A stretch of DNA of 64,000 bases from JACDAL01 sp963849115 (GTDB lineage Bacteria; Actinomycetota; CADDZG01; WHSQ01): the NCBI GenBank assembly GCA_963849115.1, contig CAWKGK010000002.1:204266-268265 (forward strand). The letters run 5' to 3'. The notes below the pieces were generated by a model, which saw only the letters and a program-made list of their open reading frames with translations, was not told the origin of the DNA and made no database searches. A program made the translations under genes and the position numbers. Positions 43,980 to 53,231 of this stretch are shown here, one piece after another. Positions within the stretch are counted from its first letter, which is position 1. The number at the start of each line of letters is the position of its first letter.

Positions 43980-44861
43980 ATGAGCATCGAGGTCGAAGGG
44001 CTCTCGAAGATATTTTCGGGGCGCCCGGCCGTCGACGACATAACTTTCACGGTGGACCCGGGCCGGGTGACGGGATTCCTCGGACCGAACGGGGCGGGCA
44101 AGAGCACGACGATGCGGATGATCCTGGGCCTCGTCCATCCCACCTCGGGACAGGCGAAAGTGCTGGGGCGCCCTTACCGCGAGCTCGAAACCCCCGGGCG
44201 GTCGGTCGGAGCCCTTCTGGACACCGCTCAGTTCCATCCCGCCCGCACCGGGATGAACCACCTCCGGGTCCTCGCCACGGCAATGCACATTGACGGGAGT
44301 CGGGTCCACGAGGCGCTCGAGCTCGTCGAGCTCGGGGATGAGGGCGGCAAGAAGGTGGGCGCCTACTCGCTCGGGATGAAGCAGCGCCTGGGGATCGCCG
44401 CGGCCCTACTGGGGTCGCCCGATGTCCTCGTCCTCGACGAGCCGGCAAACGGCCTAGACCCGGCGGGCATGAGGTGGCTGCGTGGTTTCCTGCGACGGCT
44501 CGCGGCCGAGGGCAAGACTGTGTTCGTCTCGAGCCATCTGTTGGACGAGATCGCACACATGGCAAACGAGGTCATCGTGATCAACCGGGGCCGGCTCGTC
44601 ACGCAGTCGAGCGTCGAGCAGCTGCTGAGTCGGGCCTCCTCCGGGTCGCGCGTCCACACCCCGCAACCCGAAAGGTTGCGTGACGTGTTGTCGGGGGCCG
44701 GGATCGACGTAACGCTGGTGGCGCACGACGAGTTGGCGGTCAGGGCCCCTTCAGATGTGGTCGGTCGCATCGCGCTCGACGCCGGTATCCCGGTGTCGGG
44801 ACTCAAGGAAGAGGAACAGAGCCTCGAGGAAGTGTTCCTCGAGCTCACCGAGCAGGCATAG
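43980..44861 (+). CDS. ABC exporter ATP-binding protein
   Basis: 293 residues from ATG 43980, seven bases after AAGGAG. Walker A is FLGPNGAGKSTTMRMI, the signature lies in YSLGMKQRLGIAAALL, and Walker B is VLVLDEPANGLDPAGM. The C-terminal 80 residues are the regulatory tail seen in daunorubicin/bacitracin-type exporters. The membrane partner follows ten bases after the stop. Divergent from a NarL-type kinase gene, with which it shares a 160-base promoter region. Confidence 0.93.
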   Translation: MSIEVEGLSKIFSGRPAVDDITFTVDPGRVTGFLGPNGAGKSTTMRMILGLVHPTSGQAKVLGRPYRELETPGRSVGALLDTAQFHPARTGMNHLRVLATAMHIDGSRVHEALELVELGDEGGKKVGAYSLGMKQRLGIAAALLGSPDVLVLDEPANGLDPAGMRWLRGFLRRLAAEGKTVFVSSHLLDEIAHMANEVIVINRGRLVTQSSVEQLLSRASSGSRVHTPQPERLRDVLSGAGIDVTLVAHDELAVRAPSDVVGRIALDAGIPVSGLKEEEQSLEEVFLELTEQA

Positions 44862-44871
44862 GAGGTCGGAG

Positions 44872-45594
44872 ATGAAGGATCTGATCCGTGCGGAAGTGCT
44901 CAAACTGAGGACTACGCGTGGCGCATTCCTGTTGTTGCTGGGGGCGGTCGCCATCAACGTTTTCACGATAGTCGCACCGGGAGAAAACGCGCTGAGAGAG
45001 TTCGCTCGGCCGCTCCACGAGCAGCAAGCCGTTCTGATCGTCAGTATGCTGATGCGCATCCTGCTGCTGGTGTTGGGGATCCGGGCGGTGACCGAAGAGT
45101 TCCGCCACGGCACGATCACGCCGACATTGCTCGCGGCCCCGCGCCGACAAAAGTTGGTGGTCGCTAAAGCGATCGCGGTGGCCGGAGCGGGTGCGATCTT
45201 CGCGTTCGTCACCGTCGCGACGCTGCTGGTTTCGATGAACCTAATGGCAAACATGAACGACATCACGGTCGCACCGCTAGATGACAGCTGGCGGACGTTG
45301 GTCGGAGCACTGAGCGTCGGCTTGATCTGGCCGGCGGTGGGCCTCGGCGTGGGGCTGCTGATCCGCAGCCAGGTTGCCGCGATCGTCGGCGGGGTCGTTT
45401 GGTTGATGGGTCTCGAACAGATGATCGGCGACCGCATGGAAGCCCTTGGCCACTTCCTGCCGGGAGAGGCGGGCCTCGCGGCGGCGATCGCACCCTCGAG
45501 CAGAGCACTCTGGATCGGCTCGCTCGCACTTCTCGGGTGGGCGGTCATCACCTCGGTCGGAGGCGCGCTGGTGTTGAGGCGCAGGGACATCTAG
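44872..45594 (+). CDS. ABC-2 type membrane permease
   Basis: 240 residues from ATG 44872, preceded by GGAGG. The cytosolic start MKDLIRAEVLKLRTTRGAFL is the usual ABC-2 opening, and six hydrophobic segments follow. EEFRHGTITPTLLAAPRRQK is the conserved coupling region after the second helix. It forms the channel with the preceding ATPase; the substrate is unknown, with antibiotic or lipid export the usual roles. Confidence 0.88.
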   Translation: MKDLIRAEVLKLRTTRGAFLLLLGAVAINVFTIVAPGENALREFARPLHEQQAVLIVSMLMRILLLVLGIRAVTEEFRHGTITPTLLAAPRRQKLVVAKAIAVAGAGAIFAFVTVATLLVSMNLMANMNDITVAPLDDSWRTLVGALSVGLIWPAVGLGVGLLIRSQVAAIVGGVVWLMGLEQMIGDRMEALGHFLPGEAGLAAAIAPSSRALWIGSLALLGWAVITSVGGALVLRRRDI

Positions 45595-45668
45595 AGTGCT
45601 TCCGACGCAGGGATGACGCCAAGTACGCAATGAATGGACAAGGGAGGCAAGAATGTCAGAAGGGACGT

Positions 45669-45839
45669 TTGACGCGATCGTCTCAGAACAAGATGATTGC
45701 CGGGGTCTGTGGCGGCCTCGCTGAGTACTACGGAATCAGTTCAAAACGCGTTCGCTGGGCCTTCTTTGTCTTCGGTCTGTTCGGTGCCGGGGAGGTCGTC
45801 TACGTCGTTCTTTGGATTCTCCTACCCAAAGGAACATAG
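45669..45839 (+). CDS. PspC-domain small membrane protein
   Basis: The conserved PspC core NKMIAGVCGGLAEYYGISSK and the membrane helix WAFFVFGLFGAGEVVYVVLW followed by ILLP are plain. The most natural start is TTG 45669 (56 residues), with AAGGGA just upstream; ATG 45630 would add 13 residues without a good Shine-Dalgarno. PspC proteins respond to membrane stress, in keeping with the adjacent exporter and kinase genes. Confidence 0.82.
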   Translation: MTRSSQNKMIAGVCGGLAEYYGISSKRVRWAFFVFGLFGAGEVVYVVLWILLPKGT

Positions 45840-46097
45840 GGGTTTGAAGCGTGATGCGAGTATCGGTCGGTCGCGTCCGCCCTGGCGCTCACGCTCACAT
45901 ACCCGGAACAACCCTCAAGCCAGCCCTTCATGGTCCGCTAGCTCGAGCCCGGTCCCGTCCTAGGCCTCGAATGGGGACGATGTGCTTCTCCTCACCCCAA
46001 CGCGATGAGTTCTGGCGCCCCGAGACGTCGGTACAGGCAGGCTGGCCCAAATGGGCCCGCTGGGGAGCAGCTTCGCCGACGGAGAAAGGACGCAGCA

Positions 46098-46583
46098 ATG
46101 CCGACGATCACGCCGCATCTGTGGTTCGACCAGGAAGCCAGAGAGGCAGCCGAGCTTTACTGCTCGATCTTCCCGAACTCGAAGGTCCTGGAGGTTCGTG
46201 ATTATGGAGAGGTAGGACCGGACGAGGGCGTGTCCGTCAGGACGGTGACGTTCGAGCTCAAAGGTCAGCGGGTCATCGCCCTCGATGGAGGCCCCGCGTT
46301 CAAGTTCGACGAGGCATTCTCCTTCTTCGTTGAGTGCGACACGCAGGAAGAGGTGGATGAGTACTGGGAAAGGCTCACGTCCGACGGGGGCGAGGAAGGT
46401 CAGTGCGGTTGGCTGAAGGACAAGTTCGGCTTGTCGTGGCAGATTATCCCAAAGCTCCTGGATGAACTGCTCCAGGACGAGGACACAGACCGGGCCAACC
46501 GCGTGATGGAGGCGATGCTTCAAATGAAGAAGATCGAGTGCGATGTCCTGCGCGAGGCCTACGAGCAGCCCGTTAACGCGTAG
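46098..46583 (+). CDS. VOC-superfamily protein (PhnB/3-demethylubiquinone methyltransferase-like)
   Basis: 161 residues from ATG 46098, after GAAAGGA. The sequence ITPHLWFDQEAREAAELYCS, then FPNSKVLEV, GGPAFKFDEAFSFFVECDTQ and CGWLKDKFGLSWQIIPKLLD follows the PhnB-like branch of the vicinal oxygen chelate fold. The old methyltransferase name for this family is not supported by biochemistry in most members. Stand-alone gene. Confidence 0.85.
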   Translation: MPTITPHLWFDQEAREAAELYCSIFPNSKVLEVRDYGEVGPDEGVSVRTVTFELKGQRVIALDGGPAFKFDEAFSFFVECDTQEEVDEYWERLTSDGGEEGQCGWLKDKFGLSWQIIPKLLDELLQDEDTDRANRVMEAMLQMKKIECDVLREAYEQPVNA

Positions 46584-46706
46584 GAACTCAACGAGAGGAG
46601 GAGTTGCGTTGGGCCGTCCGTAGTCAAGGGGGCGGGGCTCCGCATAGTTATACAGACGGCCTCGCCGCGCCACTGCTCAGACCGGCGCTGGGCAGATAAT
46701 TGGGCG

Positions 46707-47441
46707 ATGTTCACCCTCGAGGAGCGGGATCAGGTGCGCGAACACGTGCTGGAGCTCGCTCGCGGCGACGCACGCGTTGTGGCGGGGGCCGAGGTCGGCT
46801 CGCTCGCCCTCGGCGGAGGGGACCGCTGGTCGGACCTCGACCTAACCTTCGGCATCGCCGACGGCGTCGCAGTGAAGGAAATCCTCGACGATTGGACCAG
46901 CGACCTCGCGTCCCGATTCGACGCGGTTCATCTGTTCGACCTCGTCGCGCCTCCGGCCGTCTATCGGGTGTTCCTCTTGGCGGATTATCTTCAGCTCGAC
47001 GTCTCGGTGGCACCGGCTTCGAAGTTCCGCTCGGCAAGTCCCCGCTTCAAGCTCTTGTTTGGAGAAACGAACGACCCCGAGTACAGCCGGCCCCCGTCGC
47101 GTGACTACACATTGGGCTGGGCGGTGCTCTGGGCGCGCCACGCTCGGATATGCATCGAGCGCGAGCACTGGTGGCAAGCCGAGTACTGCATCACGCACCT
47201 TCGCTACCATGGGATGGAATTAGCGTGCCTGCGTCATGACCTGCCAGCGTCCCATGGCAAGGGATTAGATCGACTGCCCGCCGAAGATCGTGAAGCGTTC
47301 GAAGGAGCGATCGTGCGATCGCTAGGCCGTGACGAGCTGCTGCGCGGCCTTACCGCCGGGGTCAGAGGGTTGCTACGAGAATGCGAGCTCGGGGACGACG
47401 ACGGGCGCATACGACAGCGACTCCGCGAGTTTGCGGGCTAG
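46707..47441 (+). CDS. Nucleotidyltransferase-fold protein
   Basis: 244 residues. The nucleotidyltransferase core motif is GSLALGGGDRWSDLDLTFGI (GS...DLD), with a third acidic position in YLQLDVSVAP. The C-terminal half is helical. The layout resembles aminoglycoside adenylyltransferase-type and MNT-type enzymes, but I see no basis to assign a drug or RNA target. The following 240 bases hold no clear gene. Confidence 0.72.
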   Translation: MFTLEERDQVREHVLELARGDARVVAGAEVGSLALGGGDRWSDLDLTFGIADGVAVKEILDDWTSDLASRFDAVHLFDLVAPPAVYRVFLLADYLQLDVSVAPASKFRSASPRFKLLFGETNDPEYSRPPSRDYTLGWAVLWARHARICIEREHWWQAEYCITHLRYHGMELACLRHDLPASHGKGLDRLPAEDREAFEGAIVRSLGRDELLRGLTAGVRGLLRECELGDDDGRIRQRLREFAG

Positions 47442-47683
47442 ATATTGGACGCCTGGCGACCGAGATCACCTTCAAGGACCCGCACAAATTGCAGACGGAC
47501 ACTCTCTGAAGATGATTTCAACAAGAGGCTCGCACGGACTATGCGGATTGCAACGGGTGCGCGCGCTGGCTTCGATCGGCCCTTCATCGCCCCCAAGCCT
47601 AACGAAGGCCTCTGGCTTTCCGATCAGTTTGCCGGGTCCGACCGGTCTAAACACCCGAAGAGCATCAACGAGAGGAGAGGGTC

Positions 47684-48256
47684 ATGGGCAAGATCGTCGC
47701 TACTGAATTTATCTCTCTGGACGGCGTGATGGAGGATCCAGGTGGTTCGGAAGATTCCAAGCACGGTGGATGGAATTTCGAGTTCGACATGGGCGAAGGC
47801 ATGAAATTCAAGCTCGAGGAGACCAACGACTCGGACGCCTTGCTACTGGGTCGCGTGACGTACGAAGGCTTCGCAGAAGCATGGCCGTCCCGAGAGGGCG
47901 ACTTCGCAGACAAGTTCAATTCGATGCCGAAGTACGTGGTGTCGTCGACGTTGTCGAACCCGGAGTGGAACAACACCACAGTTCTCAGCGGAGATCTCCC
48001 GTCGGTAACCAAGGAGGTCAGCGGCAAGCACCTCGGCGACATCGTCGTGCACGGTAGCGCCCACCTGGTCCAGGGTTTGCTCGAGAATGACCTCCTGGAC
48101 GAGCTCCGTCTGATGGTCTTCCCTCTCGTCCTCGGCCAGGGAAAGAGGCTCTTCGGCGAGACCAGCGACAAGCGGGTCCTTAAGCTCCGCGAATCGAAGA
48201 CCGTGGGAGAGGGCATCACGATCAACATCTACGACAGGGCTCGCAACAAGAGCTGA
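47684..48256 (+). CDS. Dihydrofolate reductase-like (RibD C-terminal domain) protein
   Basis: 190 residues. The pattern KIVATEFISLDGVMEDPGG, DALLLGRVTYEGFAEAWPSR, YVVSSTLSNPEWNNTTVL, DIVVHGSAHLVQGLLENDLL and FPLVLGQGKRLF is that of the widespread YyaP/YwjB-type reductase family related to RibD. NADPH binding is likely; the substrate is unknown. A GAGAGGAGAGG sequence precedes the ATG. Confidence 0.87.
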   Translation: MGKIVATEFISLDGVMEDPGGSEDSKHGGWNFEFDMGEGMKFKLEETNDSDALLLGRVTYEGFAEAWPSREGDFADKFNSMPKYVVSSTLSNPEWNNTTVLSGDLPSVTKEVSGKHLGDIVVHGSAHLVQGLLENDLLDELRLMVFPLVLGQGKRLFGETSDKRVLKLRESKTVGEGITINIYDRARNKS

Positions 48257-48528
48257 TCAGACATTCGGTGGGATTATGTCAACTCCTAGGGTGGCCTTTC
48301 GGTAGCCGCCTACAAACGACAGGGTCCGCTCCGCGGCTCTCAGCGGCTGTGGATGCTTAATCTTCGCAAGAGATATGTCGCCCTCATCGGAGATGCAGGT
48401 GTCGGTTTCCGAGCCGCCGTTGAGGGTGTCGAACTTGGGTGCTACTGGTAGTTAGTGGGTAGGGTTGGTTGGGGTACGGTTGGGTTGGAGTGTGTCCACA
48501 TGAGTCGCTCTCTCCAAGAGGAGGAATC

Positions 48529-49173
48529 ATGCGCCAGCTTCTTCACCACCGAATCCGCAGTGGGATTTTCAGCATCGTCAGCATCGTGGTTATGTCCACA
48601 GGCATGCCCGCCGCCCAAGCCGCAGTCGACTGCGTCGTGGGCGCCGGCGTTACGCAAACTGATACGAGCGTGACTGGAACCGACGGAAACGACACGATCG
48701 ATTGCACCGGAGCGAATCCCGGCAAGAGGATCGACAGCAAGGGCGGCAATGACACCGTCACTGGCTCGACGTTTAACGACAGGATCGACAGCGACGGCGG
48801 CAACGACACCGTGACCGGTGGCCGCGGTAGGGACATCCTGATCGGGAACCGCGGCAATGACACCCTGACGGGCAGCGGTGGGCACGACCTCCTGTACGGC
48901 GGCAAGGGCAACGACACACTGACCGGCAGCGCCGGTGCGGGCAACGACACCATGAACGGTGGCAATGGAGACGATCGCCTGAACGGAGGCACCGGCCCCG
49001 ACTTCATGCACGGCGGTACCGGCACCGACATCCTGAGCGGTGATGCCGGCCGCGATACCCTTAAAGGCCCTCGCAATGACGGGAGCGTGGACGATCTCAA
49101 TGGCGGGGCCGGCACCGACACCTGCAAGGGACCCGGGCGGGACGGCGATACGCTCGTCGACTGCAACCCCTAA
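48529..49173 (+). CDS. Secreted calcium-binding RTX-repeat protein
   Basis: 214 residues from ATG 48529, with AGAGGAGG upstream. A Sec-type signal peptide (basic start, IFSIVSIVVMSTG, cut after AAQA) is followed by 9-11 imperfect nonapeptides of the GGxGxDxLx type (GGNDTVTGG, GNDTLTGSGG, GDDRLNGG, GTDILSGD), which bind Ca2+ in a beta-roll. Two Cys-containing ends (DCVVGAG, DTLVDCNP) flank the repeat block. No enzymatic domain is present, so it is probably a structural or adhesion-type surface protein. Confidence 0.85.
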   Translation: MRQLLHHRIRSGIFSIVSIVVMSTGMPAAQAAVDCVVGAGVTQTDTSVTGTDGNDTIDCTGANPGKRIDSKGGNDTVTGSTFNDRIDSDGGNDTVTGGRGRDILIGNRGNDTLTGSGGHDLLYGGKGNDTLTGSAGAGNDTMNGGNGDDRLNGGTGPDFMHGGTGTDILSGDAGRDTLKGPRNDGSVDDLNGGAGTDTCKGPGRDGDTLVDCNP

Positions 49174-49202
49174 CCACCCTGACTCCCGAGTCGATAATCG
49201 TA

Positions 49203-49222
49203 ACGAGAATGACGATTCTCGT
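49203..49222. terminator. 8-bp perfect hairpin after the RTX gene
   Basis: ACGAGAAT-GACG-ATTCTCGT lies 29 bases after the stop. It lacks a T-run; it may act as terminator or RNA-stabilising stem, or be a protein-binding palindrome. Confidence 0.45.
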
Positions 49223-49372
49223 AACGCGCCACGAGTGGCCAATGCAGTCTCGGGCCGCTGGGCCTGCGAGTCATGCTCTCGGTTTCGGTCTCCCTGAGGT
49301 CACGAGGATGCCGCTCTCAGGAAGACCCTATGCAGGCCGCATTACCTGCCAGACTGCGTATCATGCGCAGCA

Positions 49373-50395
49373 ATGTACATAGCCGCGGCCGATCGGTATA
49401 AGACGATGCAGTACCGGCGCACTGGACGCAGCGGGTTGCTGCTACCGGCTCTCTCGCTTGGGCTGTGGCACAACTTCGGGACCGAGGGGTCTCTTGAGGG
49501 TCAGCGCGCCATCATCCGCCGAGCTTTCGACCTGGGTATCACGCACTTCGACCTAGCCAACAACTACGGGCCGCCGTACGGGTCAGCCGAGGAGAACTTC
49601 GGCCGCATCTTATCGCGCGACCTGCGCCCCTACCGCGATGAGCTGGTGATCTCCACGAAGGCCGGGTACGACATGTGGCCCGGGCCCTACGGGGAATGGG
49701 GATCGCGGAAGTACCTCATTGCGAGCCTGGATCAAAGCCTGGTCCGGATGGGGTTGGATTACGTCGACATCTTCTACTCGCATCGGTTCGACCCCCAGAC
49801 TCCGCTTGAGGAGACCCTCGGTGCACTCGATGCAGCAGTCAGAGGGGGGAAGGCGCTGTACGTGGGGATTTCCTCCTACTCGCCGGCGCGCACTCTCGAG
49901 GCCGCTCGCATCCTGGGGGAGCTCGGCACTCCCCTGTTGATCCACCAGCCGTCGTACTCAATGCTCAACCGGTGGGTTGAAGATGGCCTCCTAGACGTGC
50001 TCAGTGAAGAGGGCGTTGGGTGCATCGTCTTCTCCCCGCTCGCCCAAGGAATGCTCACCGACCGCTACCTCAGGGGTGTACCCGAGGGGTCACGCGCTAG
50101 CCGGGAGAGCTCGTTGTCCTCCGACATGCTCACTGAGGGCAACTTGGCGAAGGTACGCGCTCTGAACGGGATAGCGAAGCGCCGAGGGCAGACCCTCGCC
50201 CAGATGGCCCTGGCATGGACCCTCCGCGATCCCCGCATTACGTCCGCGCTGGTGGGGGCGAGCAGCGTCGCCCAGCTCGAGGCGAACACCGCGGCGCTTG
50301 AGAACCAGGAGTTCTCCGACGAGGAACTCGCCGAGATCAATCGCTACGCGACGGAGAGCGGAGTCAACCTCTGGGAGACATCTAGCAGAGACTGA
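49373..50395 (+). CDS. Aldo/keto reductase (YghZ/GPR-like)
   Basis: 340 residues. The N-terminus YKTMQYRRTGRSGLLLPALS plus LGLWHNFG is characteristic of the YghZ branch, which reduces L-glyceraldehyde 3-phosphate and related aldehydes. The catalytic tetrad is recognisable with Asp and Tyr in HFDLANNYGPPYGSAEENFG, Lys in ISTKAG and His in FYSHRFD. I keep ATG 49373 because relatives share the roughly 11-residue extension before MQYRR. It should be a soluble NADPH-dependent (beta/alpha)8 enzyme. Confidence 0.9.
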   Translation: MYIAAADRYKTMQYRRTGRSGLLLPALSLGLWHNFGTEGSLEGQRAIIRRAFDLGITHFDLANNYGPPYGSAEENFGRILSRDLRPYRDELVISTKAGYDMWPGPYGEWGSRKYLIASLDQSLVRMGLDYVDIFYSHRFDPQTPLEETLGALDAAVRGGKALYVGISSYSPARTLEAARILGELGTPLLIHQPSYSMLNRWVEDGLLDVLSEEGVGCIVFSPLAQGMLTDRYLRGVPEGSRASRESSLSSDMLTEGNLAKVRALNGIAKRRGQTLAQMALAWTLRDPRITSALVGASSVAQLEANTAALENQEFSDEELAEINRYATESGVNLWETSSRD

Positions 50396-50429
50396 GTGGC
50401 GACGGAGCAGGTCTTGTTCTCCATTTCGA

Positions 50430-51098
50430 TCAGCTCGTCGACAGCGTCAGCTGCCTTGCTCGATCCAAAAAACTACTTCCACCATCGCGCTCGATATCGA
50501 GGTCTCCGGCATGGACCTCGACTGGCTGGTCCGAGTCAGCCATCCGGTCCGAGGATGCCATCATGTCAGAACGATCGTAGTTGGGTTCGAAGCGACCTAG
50601 TCCCGGTTCGGCGACGCTGGCGACGGCTCCCAGCCGTGCTCCCAGGGCATTTACGTACGCCTCTGCCTTTCGCCGTGCGTCGGCCGCAGCCTGTCGGCAA
50701 GCCTCGGCGCGAGCCGGATTATCAAGAGCCACCTGCCACCAGGGCCCGGAAACGCGAGCCTGGGACCGATTCGTCGCCTCTTTCATGAGCTTGCCCACCA
50801 ACGCCTCATCGTCCAACTTGATGGAGATCTGATTGGAGGCGGTGTACCCGCGGTGAACATATCGACGACCCTCGTACTCGCGCTCTTCGCTTACAGAGAT
50901 CCCCGACGTCGACCGACTCTTTTGAGCGATCTCGAGCTCATCGAGAATCCTTTCGAGTTCCTCGCTGCGAGCGGCCACATGGGCGAGCGCTGCTTGGGGG
51001 GTGGACTCGAGAGTCTTGAGCTCAAGCGCCAAGCGAGCCTGATCCGGTGTTCCAGGGACGACAGCATGACCTCGAACCGTCACCGTTGCGCTGTCCAT
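50430..51098 (-). CDS. SIMPL-domain (DUF541) protein
   Basis: 222 residues with the DUF541 pattern: VTVRGHAVVPGTPDQARLAL, ISVSEEREYEGRRYVHRGYT, ASNQISIKL, and ACRQAAADARRKAEAYVNAL followed by GARLG. Most family members are exported, but I see no signal peptide here. Function unknown. It is convergent with the aldo/keto reductase gene. Confidence 0.85.
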   Translation of the reverse strand: MDSATVTVRGHAVVPGTPDQARLALELKTLESTPQAALAHVAARSEELERILDELEIAQKSRSTSGISVSEEREYEGRRYVHRGYTASNQISIKLDDEALVGKLMKEATNRSQARVSGPWWQVALDNPARAEACRQAAADARRKAEAYVNALGARLGAVASVAEPGLGRFEPNYDRSDMMASSDRMADSDQPVEVHAGDLDIERDGGSSFLDRARQLTLSTS

Positions 51099-51241
51099 AT
51101 AACCTCCTCAAAGGGCTGCGAGCTACGTACCAATTCAGCACACACGCGGCTTACCTCATCATCATCAATTCCAGTGCCTCATAGCGTACCTAGAGTGCTT
51201 GACGTTGGCATGAGCCGCTATTACCGAGGGTGCGTCACGAC

Positions 51242-51525
51242 CTGGGAGGATGAAACTGCATCCCGGTTGTGAGCGCTCGCAGATCCTCCAGCGTCACTCC
51301 GCCGGGCGCGAAACCGGTGGAGGTCTTGACGTAGTGCGCTCCTGCCTCCTCGGCCAGCCGGCACCCCCTCACCTTCTCCTCATCGGTGAGGTAGGCGTTC
51401 TCGAGGATCACCTTTACGATCGCCCGGTCGCCCGCCGCCCTCGGTGAGCTCGGGGCGAGTGAGCTCGGGGCGCAGCAGCGAGTGGTCGATGGATTGGGCA
51501 AGCTTCTCGTAGGTGACGGATGTCC
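51242..51525 (-). pseudogene. Deoxyribose-phosphate aldolase (deoC) remnant
   Basis: One frame reads SVTYEKLAQSIDHSLLRPEL, the DeoC N-terminus. It then passes through a duplicated GAGCTCGGGGCG element and, in another frame, resumes at IVKVILENAYLTDEEKVRGC and EAGAHYVKTSTGFAPGGVTL, which includes the Schiff-base lysine (YVKTSTGF). About 80 residues between the two parts and the last 50 residues are missing. It lies just downstream of ptsI and may once have ended the sugar operon. Confidence 0.75.
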
Positions 51526-51569
51526 ATTTGGGCAACCTCCCACGGTCCTTTTAGACCCGAAGGCGAAGA

Positions 51570-53231
51570 TCAGGGCAGGTTGGTTGCCTCGGCTACCGCC
51601 GTGCGGGCCTCCCCCGGATCCGAGAAGCCGAGGGCCAACTTGGCTAGTTGACGGCATTCCTCGACCGTGTGCGCCTTCAGCGCCGCCCGAACCATCGGCG
51701 CGCTCGCCGGTGACATCGACAGGCTCGACACTCCGAGCCCCGCCAGAACGAGTGCAAAGGGGGGATCGCTTGCCGATTCGCCGCAGACACCAACCGGCGT
51801 TGCGCCCGAGCGTGCACTCACGATGATATCGCGGACCAAGCGAATCAGCGCCGGCTGCCAGTGGTCGAGCAGGTCGCTGAGCTCACCGATGACGCGGTCG
51901 GCGGCCGAGATGTATTGACAAAGGTCGTTGGTACCGATGCTGATGAAGTCGACGAGTCTGGCGATCTCGTCCATGCAGATGGCCAGCGCCGGAACCTCCA
52001 CCATGATGCCAATCTTCTGCAGTCCCCGCTCACGCGCCTGGACGACGAACTTGGAGGCCTCGCCTGCGGTCGTCACCATAGGCGCCATGACCCAGACCTC
52101 GGCTTCTGATCTGCCCGCCGCTCGGCTGATAGCCTCGAGTTGGTTCTCGAGCACGTGCGGGTGCCGGCGAGCGACCCGCAGACCACGGATGCCCAACGCC
52201 GGGTTCTGTCCCGCTTCGAGGTCGAGCCACGACACCGGCTTGTCGGCCCCGGCATCGAGCGTTCGCACGATAACGCGCCGACCGACAAATGAGTTGAAAA
52301 CGTCGAGGTACCGCGTCTCCTGCTCGTCGATTGGCGGCTCCTCGGATCTGTCGAGGAACATGAACTCGGTTCGGAGCAGCCCGACGCCCTCGCATTCTTC
52401 GGCGGCACGCGGCGCCTCACCCGCATTGCCGATGTTGGCGAGGAGTTTGATCGGATGTCCGTCGGCCGTCTTGCCCGGGCCTCGGCTAGCCTGCTTTAGC
52501 TCGGCGATGCGCGCGCGCCGCTGTTCCAGGTCGGCGAGCAGAGCGTTGTCCGGATTGAGAGTGACAACACCGCGGTCGCCATCCACAATGACGACCCCGT
52601 CCTCCAGTGCGTAGGCGGCCGTAGGACAGGACACAACCGCCGGAATCCCGAGTGAGCGGGCGATGATCGCGGTGTGGCTCGTCGGTCCACCCTCGAATGT
52701 CACTAGTGCAAGTACCCTGGTGGGGTCGAGCCCGGCGGTGTCGGCGGGTGCGAGGTCGCGCGCCAACAACACGAAGGGCTCGCTGCGCTCCGGGATGCCG
52801 GGCATTGGTGAGCCCGTCAGTACCGCCACGACGCGCGCACAGATGTCGTTGAGGTCGGCGGCACGCTCGGCGAGATAGCCACCGGCCTGTGTCAACAGCT
52901 CCCTGAACGAGTCGAACGCCTCAGTGACCGCGTGCGTCGCGGGTAATCCCGAACGAATGCAAGCCTCCACCTTGTCGGCCAGTGTTGGGTCCGCGGCAAT
53001 CATCGACTGCGCCGACAGAATTTCGGCGACGTCTCTGTTAGAGGCGCCGGCCGACTTCTTTTCGAGAAGTGTCTCGACCTCTGCGAGCGCACTGCGCGCC
53101 GTGGCAATCTCCGCCTCGGCATCCTCGGGTGCTGTCGGCGTACCAAGATCGCTCACCGGATCCGTCATCTTCACAATTGGGCCTGCGACAATTCCGGGTG
53201 CGGCCGCAACTCCTACAAGCTCCTCAGGCAT
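51570..53231 (-). CDS. ptsI: PTS enzyme I (phosphoenolpyruvate-protein phosphotransferase)
   Basis: 553 residues. It takes phosphate from PEP and passes it to HPr. The phospho-histidine lies in GGPTSHTAIIARSLGIPAVV (His186), and the PEP-binding barrel contains LLRTEFMFLDR, NPALGIRGLRVARRHP and the C-terminal VCGESASDP cysteine motif. The start overlaps the HPr stop by eight bases. It is encoded inside the sugar-specific operon rather than as a separate general PTS locus. Confidence 0.95.
   Translation of the reverse strand: MPEELVGVAAAPGIVAGPIVKMTDPVSDLGTPTAPEDAEAEIATARSALAEVETLLEKKSAGASNRDVAEILSAQSMIAADPTLADKVEACIRSGLPATHAVTEAFDSFRELLTQAGGYLAERAADLNDICARVVAVLTGSPMPGIPERSEPFVLLARDLAPADTAGLDPTRVLALVTFEGGPTSHTAIIARSLGIPAVVSCPTAAYALEDGVVIVDGDRGVVTLNPDNALLADLEQRRARIAELKQASRGPGKTADGHPIKLLANIGNAGEAPRAAEECEGVGLLRTEFMFLDRSEEPPIDEQETRYLDVFNSFVGRRVIVRTLDAGADKPVSWLDLEAGQNPALGIRGLRVARRHPHVLENQLEAISRAAGRSEAEVWVMAPMVTTAGEASKFVVQARERGLQKIGIMVEVPALAICMDEIARLVDFISIGTNDLCQYISAADRVIGELSDLLDHWQPALIRLVRDIIVSARSGATPVGVCGESASDPPFALVLAGLGVSSLSMSPASAPMVRAALKAHTVEECRQLAKLALGFSDPGEARTAVAEATNLP

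Noticed and set aside
48660..49150. Repeated GGC-AAT-GAC units suggesting a CRISPR-like or minisatellite array
   Set aside because: The periodicity is the in-frame codon pattern of RTX nonapeptides and varies at the DNA level; there are no spacers.
49199..49225. Palindrome after the RTX gene considered as a Fur/Zur-type box
   Set aside because: Spacing of the half-sites does not fit known Fur or Zur boxes, and its position after a stop codon suits a hairpin better.
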